Positions 13,201-28,900 of a stretch of 64,000 bases of DNA are shown piece after piece. The stretch's first letter is position 1, and each line of letters opens with the position of its first letter. A program made the translations under genes and the position numbers. The notes below the pieces were generated by a model. The model was not told the origin of the DNA. It did no database searches and saw nothing but the letters and a program-made list of their open reading frames with translations. Origin of the DNA: Procambarus clarkii (taxonomy: Eukaryota > Arthropoda > Malacostraca > Decapoda > Cambaridae). The stretch is from NCBI RefSeq assembly GCF_040958095.1, contig NC_091179.1, forward strand, positions 42,368,881 to 42,432,880, given 5' to 3'.

Positions 13201-16200
13201 TATTCATGTAGTGTGATTATCCGTATATATATTCGTTTTTACCAATATTTCGATACTACTTCATGTTTTCTCACGATATGTGATTTGGCCTTCAAATCTC
13301 AGAATTTCGCAAATTTTGCATATTTAACCAAGTTTTCTTACACTTTGTTTTGTACTAAATATCATCGAATTTAGCAATATTTTGACCTTTATCATCACCT
13401 TTTCCTTTATGTGATTTAAACAAAATATCATCGAATTAGGCAATATTTTGCTGTTTTTCCACGTTTTTGTGAATTTCCAGTTTATTGCTATTAATTCATT
13501 AAATATACGATAAAAATGATGCAAACACATAATTGATTAAAAATTAACCTTAAACACTTCATTTTCAATCAACTATTTGTTTCTCGTTAAAATACTGAGT
13601 AAGATATTGGAAAGAGGAGAAGTTCTGTTTTTATTGCATATATCGACGTTTCAGCCGGATTAGAGCGGTTTTACGTGTACATCTTCCATCGGTAATATAA
13701 ACGGAAAATCAGGTACATTTTAGTTAATTCTAATGAAAACACATTGATTTTTATCATTTGTAGTTGAAACAACATTGTCATATGTCTTTTCTTGGATCTA
13801 AATAATACGAAACCTCGCTCTATAATTTGAAGTTAAAATCCTCATATATGGTAATATAGTGACTTTTTCACGTTATTCATGTAGTGTGATTATTCGTATA
13901 TATATTCGTTTTACCAATATTTCGATACTACTTCATGTTTTCTCACGATATGTGATTTGGCCTTCAAATCTCAGAATTTCGCAAATTGTGCATATTTAAC
14001 CAAGTTTTCTTACACTTTGTTTTGTACTAAATATCATCGAATTTAGCAGTATTTTGACCTTTATCATCACCTTTTCCTTTATGTGATTTAAACAAATTAT
14101 CATCGAATTAGGCAATATTTTGCCGTTTTTCCACGTTTTTGTGAATTTTCAGTTTATTGTTATTATTTCATTAAATATTCGAGAAAAATTATGCAAACAC
14201 ATAATTGATCAGAAAATAACCTTAAATACTTAATTTTCAATCATATGTTTGTTTCTCGTTAAAATACTGAGTAAGATATTGAAAAGGGGAGAAGTTCTGT
14301 TTTTATTGCATATATAGACGTTTCAGCCGGATTAGAACGGTTTTACGTGTACATCTTCCATCGGTAATATAAACCGAAAATCAGAAACATTTTAGTTAAT
14401 TTTATTGAAAACACATTGATTTTTATCATTTGTATTGGAAGCAACATCTTTACACGTCTTTTCTAGGGTCTAAAAAATACGAAACGTCGCTTTATGATTC
14501 GAAGTTAAAATCATCAAATTTGGAATAATAATGATTTTTTTCACGTTTTTCATGTAGTTTGATATTACGTAAATATATTCATTTTTACCAGTATTTCGAT
14601 ACTATTTTATGTAGTATCACGATATGTGATATGACCTTCAAATCTCAGATTCTCGCATAATATTGCATTTTAAGCAATAAAATTCAAGTTTTCTTTCATT
14701 TTGTTTCGTACTAAAAATCATCGAATTCAGCAATATTTTGACCTTTATCATCACCTTTTCCTTTATGTGATTTAAACAAAATATCATCGAATTAGGCAAT
14801 ATTTTGCCGTTTTTCCACGTTTTTGTGAATTTTCAGTTTATTGTTATTATTTCATTAAATATACGATAAAAATGATGCAAACACATAATTGATTAAAAAT
14901 TAACCTTAAACACTTCATTTTCAATCAACTATTTGTTTCTCGTTAAAATACTGAGTAAGATATTGGAAAGAATAGAAGTTCTGTTTTTATTGCATATATC
15001 GACGTTTCAGCCGGATTAGAGCGGTTTTACGTGTACATCTTCCATCGGTAATATAAACGGAAAATCAGGTACATTTTAGTTAATTCTAATGAAAACACAT
15101 TGATTTTTATCATTTGCATTTGAAACAACATTGTCATGTCTTTTCTTGGATCTAAATAATACGAAACCTCGCTCTATAATTTGAAGTTAAAATCCTCATA
15201 TATGGTAATATAGTGACTTTTTTCACGTTATTCATGTAGTGTGATTATCCGTATATATATACGTTTTTACCAATATTTCGATACTACTTCATGTTTTCTC
15301 ACGATATGTGATTTGGCCTGCAAATCTCAGAATTTCGCAAATTGTGCATATTTAACCAAGTTTTCTTACACTTTGTTTTGTACTAAATATCATCGAATAT
15401 AGCAATATTTTGACCTTTATCATCACCTTTTCCTTTATGTGATTTAAACAAAATATCATCGAATTAGGCAATATTTTGCTGTTTTTCCACGTTTTTGTGA
15501 ATTTTCAGTTTATTGATATTAATTCATTAAATATACGATAAAAATGATTCAAACACATAATTGATTAAAAATTAACCGTAAACACTTCATTTTCAATCAA
15601 CTATTTGTTTCTCGTTAAAATACTGAGTAAGATATTGGAAAGAGGAGAAGTTCTGTTTTTATTGCATATATCGACGTTTCAGCCGGATTAGAGCGGTTTT
15701 ACGTGTACATCTTCCATCGGTAATGTAAACGGAAAATCAGGAACATTTTAGTTAATTCTAATGAAAACACATTGATTTTTATCATTTGTATTTGAAACAA
15801 CATTGTCATGTCTTTTCTTGGATCTAAATAATACGAAACCTCGCTCTATAATTTGAAGTTAAAATCCTCATATATGGTAATATAGTGACTTTTTTCACGT
15901 TATTCATGTAGTGTGATTATACGTATATATATCCGTTTTTACCAATATTTCGATACTACTTCATGTTTTCTCACGATATGTGATTTGTCCTTGAAATCTC
16001 AGAATTTCGCAAATTTTGCATTTTTAACCAAGTTTTTTGCATTTTGTTTTGTACTAAATATCATCGAATTTAGCAATATTTTGACCTTTATCATCCCCTA
16101 TTCCTTTATGTGATTTGAACAAAATATCATCGAATTAGGCAATATTTTGCCGTTTTTCCACGTTTTTGTGAATTTTCATTCTATTGTTATTATTTCTTTA

Positions 16201-19200
16201 TATATTCGACAAAAATTATGCAAACACATAATTGATCAGAAAATAACCTTAAATACTTCATTTTTCAATCATCTATTTGTTTCTCGTTAAAATACTGAGT
16301 AAGATATTGAAAAGGGGAGAAGTTCTGTTTTTATTGCATATATAGGCGTTTCAGCCGGATTAGAACGGTTTTACGTGTACATCTTCCATCGGTAATATAA
16401 ACCGAAAATCAGGAACATTTTAGTTAATTTTAATGAAAACAAATTGATTTTTATCATTTGTATTGGAAGTAACATCTTTATACGTCTTTTCTAGGATCTA
16501 AAAAATACGAAACGTCGTTTTATGCTTCGAAGTTAAAATCCTCAAATTTGGTATAATAATGACTTTTTTCACGTTTTTCATGTAGTTTGATATTACGTAA
16601 ATATATTCATTTTTACCAGTATTTCGATACTATTTTATGTAGTATCACGATATGTGATATGACCTTCAAATCTCAGATTTTCGAATAATATTGCATTTTA
16701 AGCAATAAAATGCAAGTTTTCTTGCATTTTGTTTCGTACTAAAAATCATCGAATTCAGCAATATTTTGACGTTTATCATCCCCTTTTCCTTTATGTGATA
16801 TAAACAAAATATCATCGAATTAGGCAATATTTTGCTGTTTTTCCACGTTTTTGTGAATTTTCAGTTTATTGCTATTAATTCATTAAATATACGATAAAAA
16901 TGATGCAAACACATAATTGATTAAAAATTAACCTTAAACACTTCATTTTCAATCAACTATTTGTTTCTCGTTAAAATACTGAATAAGATATTGGAAAGAG
17001 GAGAAGTTCTGTTTTTATTGCATATATCGACGTTTCAGCCGGATTAGAGCGGTTTTACGTGTACATCTTCCATCGGTAATATAAACGGAAAATCAGGAAC
17101 ATTTTAGTTAATTCTAATGAAAACACATTGATTTTTATCATTTGTATTTGAAACAACATTGTCATGTCTTTTCTTGGATCTAAATAATACGAAAGCTCGC
17201 TCTATAATTTGAAGTTAAAATCCTCAAATATGGTAATATAGTGACTTTTTTCACGTTATTCATGTAGTGTGATTATACGTATATATATCCGTTTTTACCA
17301 ATATTTCGATACTACTTCATGTTTTCTCACGATATGTGATTTGTCCTTGAAATCTCAGAATTTCGCAAATTTTGCATTTTTAACCAAGTTTTTTGCATTT
17401 TGTTTTGTACTAAATATCATCGAATTTAGCAATATTTTGACCTTTATCATCCCCTATTCCTTTATGTGATTTGAACAAAATATCATCGAATTAGGCAATA
17501 TTTTGCCGTTTTTCCACGTTTTTGTGAATTTTCATTCTATTGTTATTATTTCTTTATATATTCGAGAAAAATTATGCAAACACATAATTGATCAGAAAAT
17601 AACCTTAAATACTTCATTTTCAATCATCTATTTGTTTCTCGTTAAACTACTGAGTAAGATATTGAAAAGGGGAGAAGTTCTGTTTTTATTGCATATATAG
17701 GCGTTTCAGCCGGATTAGAACGGTTTTACGTGTACATCTTCCATCGGTAATATAAACCGAAAATCAGGAACATTTTAGTTAATTTTAATGAAAACACATT
17801 GATTTTTATCATTTGTATTGGAAGTAACATCTTTATACGTCTTTTCTAGGATCTAAAAAATACGAAACGTCGTTTTATGCTTCGAAGTTAAAATCCTCAA
17901 ATTTGGTATAATAATGAATTTTTTCACGTTTTTCATGTAGTTTGATATTACGTAAATATATTCATTTTTACCAGTATTTCGATACTATTTTATGTAGTAT
18001 CACGATATGTGATATGACCTTCAAATCTCAGATTTTCGAATAATATTGCATTTTAAGCAATAAAATGCAAGTTTTCTTGCATTTTGTTTCGTACTAAAAA
18101 TCATCGAATTCAGCAATATTTTGACGTTTATCATCCCCTTTTCCTTTATGTGATATAAACAAAATATCATCGAATTAGGCAATATTTTGCTGTTTTTCCA
18201 CGTTTTTGTGAATTTTCAGTTTATTGCTATTAATTCATTAAATATACGATAAAAATGATGCAAACACATAATTGATTAAAAATTAACCTTAAACACTTCA
18301 TTTTCAATCAACTATTTGTTTCTCGTTAAAATACTGAGTAAGATATTGGAAAGAGGAGAAGTTCTGTTTTTATTGCATATATCGACGTTTCAGCCGGATT
18401 AGAGCGGTTTTACGTGTACATCTTCCATCGGTAATATAAACGGAAAATCAGGTACATTTTAGTTAATTCTAATGACAACACATTGATTTTTATCATTTGT
18501 ATTTGAAACAACATTGTCATATGTCTTTTCTTGGATCTAAATAATACGAAACCTCGCTCTATAATTTCAAGTTAAAATCCTCATATATGGTAATATAGTG
18601 ACTTTTTTCACGTTATTCATGTAGTGTGATTATCCGTATATATATTCGTTTTTACCAATATTTCGATACTACTTCATGTTTTCTCACGATATGTGATTTG
18701 GCCTTCAAATCTCAGAATTTCGCAAATTATGCATATTTAACCAAGTTTTCTTACACTTTGTTTTGTACTAAATATCATCGACTTTAGCAATATTTTGACT
18801 TTTATCATCACCTTTTCCTTTATGTGATTTAAACAAAATATCATCGAATTAGGCAATATTTTGCCGTTTTTCCCCGTTTTTGTGAATTTTCAGTTTATTG
18901 TTATTATTTCATTAAATATTCGAGAAAAATTACGCAAACACATAATTGATCAGAAAATAACCTTAAATACTTAATTTTCAATCATCTATATGTTTCTCGT
19001 TAAAATACTTAGTAAGATATTGAAAAGGGGAGAAGTTCTGTTTTTATTGCATATATAGACGTTTCAGCTGGATTAGAACGGTTTTACGTGTACATCTTCC
19101 ATCGGTAATATAAACCGAAAATCAGAAACATTTTAGTTAATTTTAATGACATTGATTTTTATCATTTGTATTGGAAGCAACATCTTTATACGTCTTTTCT

Positions 19201-19559
19201 AGGGTCTAAAAAATACGAAACGTCGCTTTATGATTCGAAGTTAAAATCCTCAAATTTGTTATAATAATGACTTTTTTCACGTTTTTCATGTAGTTTGATA
19301 TTACGTAAATATATTCATTTTTACCAGTTTTTCGATACTAATTTATATAGTATCACGATATGTGATATATCCTTCAAATCTCAGATTTTCGCGTAATATT
19401 GCATTTTAAGCAATACAATGCAAGTTTTCTTGCATTTTGTTTCGTACTAAAAATCATCGAATTCAGCAATATTTTGACGTTTATCATCCCCTTTTCTTTT
19501 AAGTGATATAAACAAAATATCATCGAATTAGGCAATATTTTGCTGTTTTTCCACGTTTT

Positions 19560-22500
19560 TGTAAATTTCAGTTTATTGCTATTAATTCATTAAATATACG
19601 ATAAAAATGATTCAAACACATAATTGATTAAAAATTAACCTTAAACACTTCATTTTAATCAACTATTTGCTTCTCGTTAAAATACTGAGTAAGATATTGG
19701 AAAGAGGAGAAGTTCTGTTTTTATTGCATATATCGACGTTTCAGCCAGATTAGAGCGGTTTTACGTGTACATCTTCCATCGGTAATATAAACGGAAAATC
19801 AGGAACATTTTAGTTAATTCTAATGAAAACACATTGATTTTTATCATTTGTATTTGAAACAACATTGTCATATATCTATTCTTGGATCTAAATAATACGA
19901 AACCTCGCTCTATAATTTGAAATTAAAATCCTCAAATATGGTAATATAGTGACTTTTTTCACGTTATTCATGTAGTGTGATTATACGTATATATATTCGT
20001 TTTTACCAATATTTCGATACTACTTCATGTTTTCTCACGATATGTGATTTGGCCTTCAAATCTCAGAATTTCGCAAATTTTTCATTTTTAACCAAGTTTT
20101 CTTGCATTTTGTTTTGTACTAAATATCATCGAATTTAGCAATATTTTGACCTTTATCATCCCCTATTCTTTTATGTGATTTGAACAAAATATCATCGAAT
20201 TAGGCAATATTTTGCCGTTTTTCCACGTTTTTGTGAATTTTCATTTTATTGTTATTATTTCTTTATATATTCGAGAAAAATTATGCAAACACATAATTGA
20301 TCAGAAAATAACTTTAAATACTTAATTTTCAATTATCTATTTGTTTCTCGTTAAAATACTGAGTATTGAAAAGGGGAGAAGTTCTGTTTTATTGCATATA
20401 TAGACGTTTCAGCCGGATTAGAACGGTTTTACGTGTACATCTTCCATCGGTAATATAAACCGAAAATCAGAAACATTTTAGTTAATTTTAATGAAAACAC
20501 ATTGATTTTTATCATTTGTATTGGAAGCAACATCTTTATACGTCTTTTCTAGGGTCTAAAAAATACGAAACGTCGCTTTATGATTCGAAGTTAAAATCCT
20601 CAAATTTGGTATAATAATGACTTTTTTCACGTTTTTCATGTAGTTTGATATTACGTAAATATATTCATTTTTACCAGTATTTCGATACTATTTTATGTAG
20701 TATCACGATATGTGATATGACCTTCAAATCTCAGATTTTCGCATAATATTGCTTTTTAAGCAATAAAATGCAAGTTTTCTTGCATTTTGTTTCGTACTAA
20801 AAATCATAGAATTCAGCAATATTTTGACCTTTATCATCACCTTTTCCTTTATGTGATTAAAACAAAATATCATCGAATTAGGCAATATTTTGCCGTTTTT
20901 CCACGTTTTTGTGAATTTTCAGTTTATTGTTATTATTTCATTAAATATTCGAGAAAAATTATGCAAACACATAATTGATCAGAAAATAACCTTATATTAC
21001 TTCATTTTCAATCAACTATTTGTTTCTCGTTAAAATACTGAGTAAGATATTGAAAAGGGGAGAATTTCTGTTTTTATTGCATATATAGACGTTTCAGCCG
21101 GATTAGAACGGTTTTACGTGTACATCTTCCATCGGTAATATAAACCGAAAATCAGGAACATTTTAGTTAATTTTAATGAAAACACATTTATTTTTATCAT
21201 TTGTATTAGAAGCAACATCTTTATACGTCTTTTCTAGGGTCTAAAAAATACGAAACGTCGCTTTATGATTCGAAGTTAAAATCCTCAAATTTGGTATAAT
21301 AACGACTTTTTTCACGTTTTTCATTTAGTGTGATTATCCATATATATATTCGTTTTTACCAATATTTCGATACTACTTCATGTTTTCTCACGATATGTGA
21401 TTTGGCCTTCAAATCTCAGAATTTCGCAAATTTTTCATTTTTAACCAAGTTTTCTTGCATTTTGTTTTGTACTAAATATCATCGAATTTAGCAATATTTT
21501 GACCTTTATCATCCCCTATTCTTTTATGTGATTTGAACAAAATATCATCGAATTAGGCAATATTTTGCCGTTTTTCCACGTTTTTGTGAATTTTCATTTT
21601 ATTGTTATTATTTCTTTATATATTCGAGAAAAATTATGGAAACACATAATTGATCAGAAAATAACTTTAAATACTTAATTTTCAATTATCTATTTGTTTC
21701 TCGTTAAAATACTGAGTATTGAAAAGGTGAGAAGTTCTGTTTTATTGCATATATAGACGTTTCAGCCGGATTAGAACGGTTTTACGTGTACATCTTCCAT
21801 CGGTAATATAAACCGAAAATCAGAAACATTTTAGTTAATTTTAATGAAAACACATTGATTTTTATCATTTGTATTGGAAGCAACATCTTTATACGTCTTT
21901 TCTAGGGTCTAAAAAATACGAAACGTCGTTTTATGCTTCGAAGTTAAAATCCTCAAATTTGGTATAATAATGACTTTTTTCACGTTTTTCATGTAGTTTG
22001 ATATTACGTAAATATATTCATTTTTACCAGTATTTCGATACTATTTTATGTAGTATCACGATATGTGATATGACCTTCAAATCTCAGATTTTCGAATAAT
22101 ATTGCATTTTAAGCAATAAAATGCAAGTTTTCTTGCATTTTGTTTCGTACTAAAAATCATCGAATTCAGCAATATTTTGACGTTTATCATCCCCTTTTCC
22201 TTTATGTGATATAAACAAAATATCATCGAATTAGGCAATATTTTGCTGTTTTTCCACGTTTTTGTGAATTTTCAGTTTATTGCTATTAATTCATTAAATA
22301 TACGATAAAAATGATGCAAACACATAATTGATTAAAAATTAACCTTAAACACTTCATTTTCAATCAACTATTTGTTTCTCGTTAAAATACTGAATAAGAT
22401 ATTGGAAAGAGGAGAAGTTCTGTTTTTATTGCATATATCGACGTTTCAGCCGGATTAGAGCGGTTTTACGTGTACATCTTCCATCGGTAATATAAACGGA

Positions 22501-25500
22501 AAATCAGGAACATTTTAGTTAATTCTAATGAAAACACATTGATTTTTATCATTTGTATTTGAAACAACATTGTCATGTCTTTTCTTGGATCTAAATAATA
22601 CGAAAGCTCGCTCTATAATTTGAAGTTAAAATCCTCAAATATGGTAATATAGTGATTTTTTTCACGTTATTCATGTAGTGTGATTATACGTATATATATC
22701 CGTTTTTACCAATATTTCGATACTACTTCATGTTTTCTCACGATATGTGATTTGTCCTTGAAATCTCAGAATTTCGCAAATTTTGCATTTTTAACCAAGT
22801 TTTTTGCATTTTGTTTTGTACTAAATATCATCGAATTTAGCAATATTTTGACCTTTATCATCCCCTATTCCTTTATGTGATTTGAACAAAATATCATCGA
22901 ATTAGGCAATATTTTGCCGTTTTTCCACGTTTTTGTGAATTTTCATTCTATTGTTATTATTTCTTTATATATTCGAGAAAAATTATGCAAACACATAATT
23001 GATCAGAAAATAACCTTAAATACTTCATTTTCAATCATCTATTTGTTTCTCGTTAAACTACTGAGTAAGATATTGAAAAGGGGAGAAGTTCTGTTTTTAT
23101 TGCATATATAGGCGTTTCAGCCGGATTAGAACAGTTTTACGTGTACATCTTCCATCGGTAATATAAACCGAAAATCAGGAACATTTTAGTTAATTTTAAT
23201 GAAAACACATTGATTTTTATCATTTGTATTGGAAGTAACATCTTTATACGTCTTTTCTAGGATCTAAAAAATACGAAACGTCGTTTTATGCTTCGAAGTT
23301 AAAATCCTCAAATTTGGTATAATAATGAATTTTTTCACGTTTTTCATGTAGTTTGATATTACGTAAATATATTCATTTTTACCAGTATTTCGATACTATT
23401 TTATGTAGTATCACGATATGTGATATGACCTTCAAATCTCAGATTTTCGAATAATATTGCATTTTAAGCAATAAAATGCAAGTTTTCTTGCATTTTGTTT
23501 CGTACTAAAAATCATCGAATTCAGCAATATTTTGACGTTTATCATCCCCTTTTCCTTTATGTGATATAAACAAAATATCATCGAATTAGGCAATATTTTG
23601 CTGTTTTTCCACGTTTTTGTAAATTTCAGTTTATTGCTATTAATTCATTAAATATACGATAAAAATGATTCAAACACATAATTGATTAAAAATTAACCTT
23701 AAACACTTCATTTTAATCAACTATTTGCTTCTCGTTAAAATACTGAGTAAGATATTGGAAAGAGGAGAAGTTCTGTTTTTATTGCATATATCGACGTTTC
23801 AGCCAGATTAGAGCGGTTTTACGTGTACATCTTCCATCGGTAATATAAACGGAAAATCAGGAACATTTTAGTTAATTCTAATGAAAACACATTGATTTTT
23901 ATCATTTGTATTTGAAACAACATTGTCATATATCTATTCTTGGATCTAAATAATACGAAACCTCGCTCTATAATTTGAAATTAAAATCCTCAAATATGGT
24001 AATATAGTGACTTTTTTCACGTTATTCATGTAGTGTGATTATACGTATATATATTCGTTTTTACCAATATTTCGATAGTACTTCATGTTTTCTCACGATA
24101 TGTGATTTGGCCTTCAAATCTCAGAATTTCGCAAATTTTTCATTTTTAACCAAGTTTTCTTGCATTTTGTTTTGTACTAAATATCATCGAATTTAGCAAT
24201 ATTTTGACCTTTATCATCCCCTATTCTTTTATGTGATTTGAACAAAATATCATCGAATTAGGCAATATTTTGCCGTTTTTCCACGTTTTTGTGAATTTTC
24301 ATTTTATTGTTATTATTTCTTTATATATTCGAGAAAAATTATGCAAACACATAATTGATCAGAAAATAACTTTAAATACTTAATTTTCAATTATCTATTT
24401 GTTTCTCGTTAAAATACTGAGTATTGAAAAGGGGAGAAGTTCTGTTTTATTGCATATATAGACGTTTCAGCCGGATTAGAACGGTTTTACGTGTACATCT
24501 TCCATCGGTAATATAAACCGAAAATCAGAAACATTTTAGTTAATTTTAATGAAAACACATTGATTTTTATCATTTGTATTGGAAGCAACATCTTTATACG
24601 TCTTTTCTAGGGTCTAAAAAATACGAAACGTCGCTTTATGATTCGAAGTTAAAATCCTCAAATTTGGTATAATAATGACTTTTTTCACGTTTTTCATGTA
24701 GTTTGATATTACGTAAATATATTCATTTTTACCAGTATTTCGATACTATTTTATGTAGTATCACGATATGTGATATGACCTTCAAATCTCAGATTTTCGC
24801 ATAATATTGCTTTTTAAGCAATAAAATGCAAGTTTTCTTGCATTTTGTTTCGTACTAAAAATCATCGAATTCAGCAATATTTTGACCTTTATCATCACCT
24901 TTTCCTTTATGTGATTAAAACAAAATATCATCGAATTAGGCAATATTTTGCCGTTTTTCCACGTTTTTGTGAATTTTCAGTTTATTGTTATTATTTCATT
25001 AAATATTCGAGAAAAATTATGCAAACACATAATTGATCAGAAAATAACCTTATATTACTTCATTTTCAATCAACTATTTGTTTCTCGTTAAAATACTGAG
25101 TAAGATATTGAAAAGGGGAGAATTTCTGTTTTTATTGCATATATAGACGTTTCAGCCGGATTAGAACGGTTTTACGTGTACATCTTCCATCGGTAATATA
25201 AACCGAAAATCAGGAACATTTTAGTTAATTTTAATGAAAACACATTTATTTTTATCATTTGTATTAGAAGCAACATCTTTATACGTCTTTTCTAGGGTCT
25301 AAAAAATACGAAACGTCGCTTTATGATTCGAAGTTAAAATCCTCAAATTTGGTATAATAACGACTTTTTTCACGTTTTTCATTTAGTGTGATTATCCATA
25401 TATATATTCGTTTTTACCAATATTTCGATACTAATTCATGTTTTCTCACGATATGTGATTTGGCCTTCAAATCTCAGAATTTCGCAAATTTTTCATTTTT

Positions 25501-25990
25501 AACCAAGTTTTCTTGCATTTTGTTTTGTACTAAATATCATCGAATTTAGCAATATTTTGACCTTTATCATCCCCTATTCTTTTATGTGATTTGAACAAAA
25601 TATCATCGAATTAGGCAATATTTTGCCGTTTTTCCACGTTTTTGTGAATTTTCATTTTATTGTTATTATTTCTTTATATATTCGAGAAAAATTATGGAAA
25701 CACATAATTGATCAGAAAATAACTTTAAATACTTAATTTTCAATTATCTATTTGTTTCTCGTTAAAATACTGAGTATTGAAAAGGTGAGAAGTTCTGTTT
25801 TATTGCATATATAGACGTTTCAGCCGGATTAGAACGGTTTTACGTGTACATCTTCCATCGGTAATATAAACCGAAAATCAGAAACATTTTAGTTAATTTT
25901 AATGAAAACACATTGATTTTTATCATTTGTATTGGAAGCAACATCTTTATACGTCTTTTCTAGGGTCTAAAAAATACGAAACGTCGCTTT
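19560..25990 (+). repeat. 4.06 kb direct duplication within the array
   Basis: The block from about 19,560 to 21,930 recurs at about 23,620 to 25,990, an offset of about 4,058-4,059 bp. Shared private variants include GTAAATTTCAGTTTATTGC, CATTTTAATCAACTATTTGC, GTCATATATCTATTC, ACTGAGTATTGAAAAGG (a deletion of GTAAGA) and TTATGGAAACACATAATTG. Between the two copies lies the third copy of the segment typical of the 5.41 kb unit (about 21.9-23.6 kb). The order looks like an insertion or nested unequal exchange, not simple tandem growth. Confidence 0.82.
20975..21500 (+). repeat. B-to-A chimeric junction (CATTTAGTGTGATTATCC type)
   Basis: Type B sequence (GGTATAATAACGACTTTTTTC, CACGTTTTTCAT) switches into type A at TTAGTGTGATTATCC followed by ATATATATTCGTTTTTACC. 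The same junction recurs near 25,380, 30,815, 32,165, 40,980 and 45,120. A single recombination product has therefore been spread with several different higher-order units. It can serve as a lineage marker across blocks that otherwise have different periods. Confidence 0.8.
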
Positions 25991-28900
25991 ATGATTCGAA
26001 GTTAAAATCCTCAAATTTGGTATAATAATGACTTTTTTCACGTTTTTCATGTAGTTTGATATTACGTAAATATATTTATTTTTACCAGTATTTCGATACT
26101 ATTTTATGTAGTATCACGATATGTGATATGACCTTCAAATCTCAGATTTTCGCATAATATTGCTTTTTAAGCAATAAAATGCAAGTTTTCTTGCATTTTG
26201 TTTCGTACTAAAAATCATCGAATTCAGCAATATTTTGACCTTTATCATCACCTTTTCCTTTATGTGATTTAAACAAAATATCATCGAATTAGGCAATATT
26301 TTGCCGTTTTTCCACGGTTTTTTGAATTTTCAGTTTATTATTATTTCATTAAATATTCGAGAAAAATTATGCAAACACATAATTGATCAGAAAATAACCT
26401 TATATTACTTCATTTTCAATCAACTATTTGTTTCTCGTTAAAATACTGAGTAAGATATTGAAAAGGGGAGAAGTTCTATTTTTATTGCATATATAGACGT
26501 TTCAGCCGGATTAGAACGGTTTTACGTGTACATCTTCCATCGGTAATATAAACAGAAAATCAGGAACATTTTAGTTAATTTTAATGAAAACACATTTATT
26601 TTTATCATTTGTATTAGAAGCATTATCTTTATACGTCTTTTCTAGGGTCTAAAAAATAGGAAACGTCGCTTTATGATTCGAAGTTAAAATCCTCAAATTT
26701 GGTATAATAATGACTTTTTTCACGTTTTTCATGTAGTTTGATATTACGTAAATATATTCATTTTTACCAGTATTTCGATACTATTTTATATAGTATCACG
26801 ATATGTGATATGTCCTTCAAATCTCAGATTTTCGCATAATATTGCATTTTAAGCAATACAATGCAATTTTTCTTGCATTTTGTTTCGTACTAAAAATCAT
26901 CGAATTCAGCAATATTTTGACCTTTATCATCCCCTTTTCCTTTATGTGATATAAACAAAATATCATCGAATTAGGCAATATTTCGCTGTTTTTCCACGTT
27001 TTTGTTAATTTTCAGTTTATTGCTATTAATTCATTAAATATACGATAAAAATGATTCAAACACATAATTGATTAAAAATTAACCTTAAACACTTCATTTT
27101 CAATCAACTATTTGTTTCTCGTTAAAATACTGAGTAAGATATTGGAAAGAGGAGAAGTTCTGTTTTTATTGCATATATCGACGTTTCAGCCGGATTAGAG
27201 CGGTTTTACGTGTACATCTTCCATCGGTAATATAAACGGAAAATCAGGAACATTTTAGTTAATTCTAATGAAAACACATTGATTTTTATCATTTGTATTT
27301 GAAACAACATTGTCATATGTCTTTTCTTGGATCTAAATAATACGAAACCTCGCTCTATAATTTGAAGTTAAAATCCTCAAATATGGTAATATAGAGACTT
27401 TTTTCACGTTATTCATGTAGTGTGATTATACGTATATATATTCGTTTTTACCAATATTTCGATACTACTTCATGTTTTCTCACGATATGTGATTTGGCCT
27501 TCAAATCTCAGAATTTCGCAAATTTTGCATTTTTAACCAAGATTTCTAGCATTTTGTTTGTACTAAATATCATCGAATTTAGCAATATTTTGACCTTTAT
27601 CATCCCCTATTCCTTGATGTGATTTGAACAAAATATCATCGAATTAGGCAATATTTTGCCGTTTTTCCACGATTTTGTGAATTTTCATTTTATTGTTATT
27701 AGTTCGTTATATATTCGAGAAAAATTATGCAAACACATAATTGATCAGAAAATAACCTTAAATACTTAATTTTCAATCATCTATTTGTTTCTCGTTAAAA
27801 TACTGAGTAAGATATTGAAAAGGGGAGAAGTTCTGTTTTTATTGCATATATAGACGTTTCAGCCGGATTAAAACGGTTTTACGTGTACATCTTCCATCGG
27901 TAATATAAACCGAAAATCAGAAACATTTTAGTTAATTTTAATGAAAACACATTGATTTTTATCATTTGTATTCGAAGCAACATCTTTATACGTCTTTTCT
28001 AGGGTCTAAAAAATACGAAACGTCGCTTTATGCTTCGAAGTTAAAATCCTCAAATTTGGTATAATAATGAATTTTTTCACGTTTTCATGTAGTTTGATAT
28101 TACGTAAATATATTCATTTTTACCAGTATTTCGATACTATTTTATGTAGTATCACGATATGTGATATGACCTTCAAATCTCAGATTTTCGCATAATATTG
28201 CATTTTAAGCAATAAAATGCAAGTTTTCTTGCATTTTGTTTCGTACTAAAAATCATCGAATTCAGCAATATTTTGACCTTTATCATCACCTTTTCCTTTA
28301 TGTGATTTAAACAAAATATCATCGAATTAGGCAATATTTTGCCGTTTTTCCACGGTTTTTTGAATTTTCAGTTTATTATTATTTCATTAAATATTCGAGA
28401 AAAATTATGCAAACACATAATTGATCAGAAAATAACCTTATATTACTTCATTTTCAATCAACTATTTGTTTCTCGTTAAAATACTGAGTAAGATATTGAA
28501 AAGGGGAGAAGTTCTATTTTTATTGCATATATAGACGTTTCAGCCGGATTAGAACGGTTTTACGTGTACATCTTCCATCGGTAATATAAACAGAAAATCA
28601 GGAACATTTTAGTTAATTTTAATGAAAACACATTTATTTTTATCATTTGTATTAGAAGCATTATCTTTATACGTCTTTTCTAGGGTCTAAAAAATAGGAA
28701 ACGTCGCTTTATGATTCGAAGTTAAAATCCTCAAATTTGGTATAATAATGACTTTTTTCACGTTTTTCATGTAGTTTGATATTACGTAAATATATTCATT
28801 TTTACCAGTATTTCGATACTATTTTATATAGTATCACGATATGTGATATGTCCTTCAAATCTCAGATTTTCGCATAATATTGCATTTTAAGCAATACAAT

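Larger units (their letters stand above)
6690..18020 (+). repeat. 5.41 kb higher-order repeat, two copies (first expanded to 5.93 kb)
   Basis: Distinctive variants recur at 5,409 bp, for example GTATATATATCCG with TTTGTCCTTGAAATC near 10,510 and 15,919, and again near 11,866 and 17,275. Markers to the left of 9,200 recur at 5,929 bp instead, for example ATCCAATTA at 6,831 and 12,760. The difference of about 520 bp is explained by a tandem duplication at 9,200-10,237 found only in the first copy. Copy 1 is about 6,690-12,620 and copy 2 about 12,620-18,020. The 3' part (about 10.9-12.6 kb) also has a third copy at about 21.9-23.6 kb. The unit is eight monomers long. Confidence 0.87.

Noticed and set aside
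13324..13530. 68-codon minus-strand frame inside the array
   Set aside because: It exists in only one copy because of a private base change; homologous monomers interrupt it.
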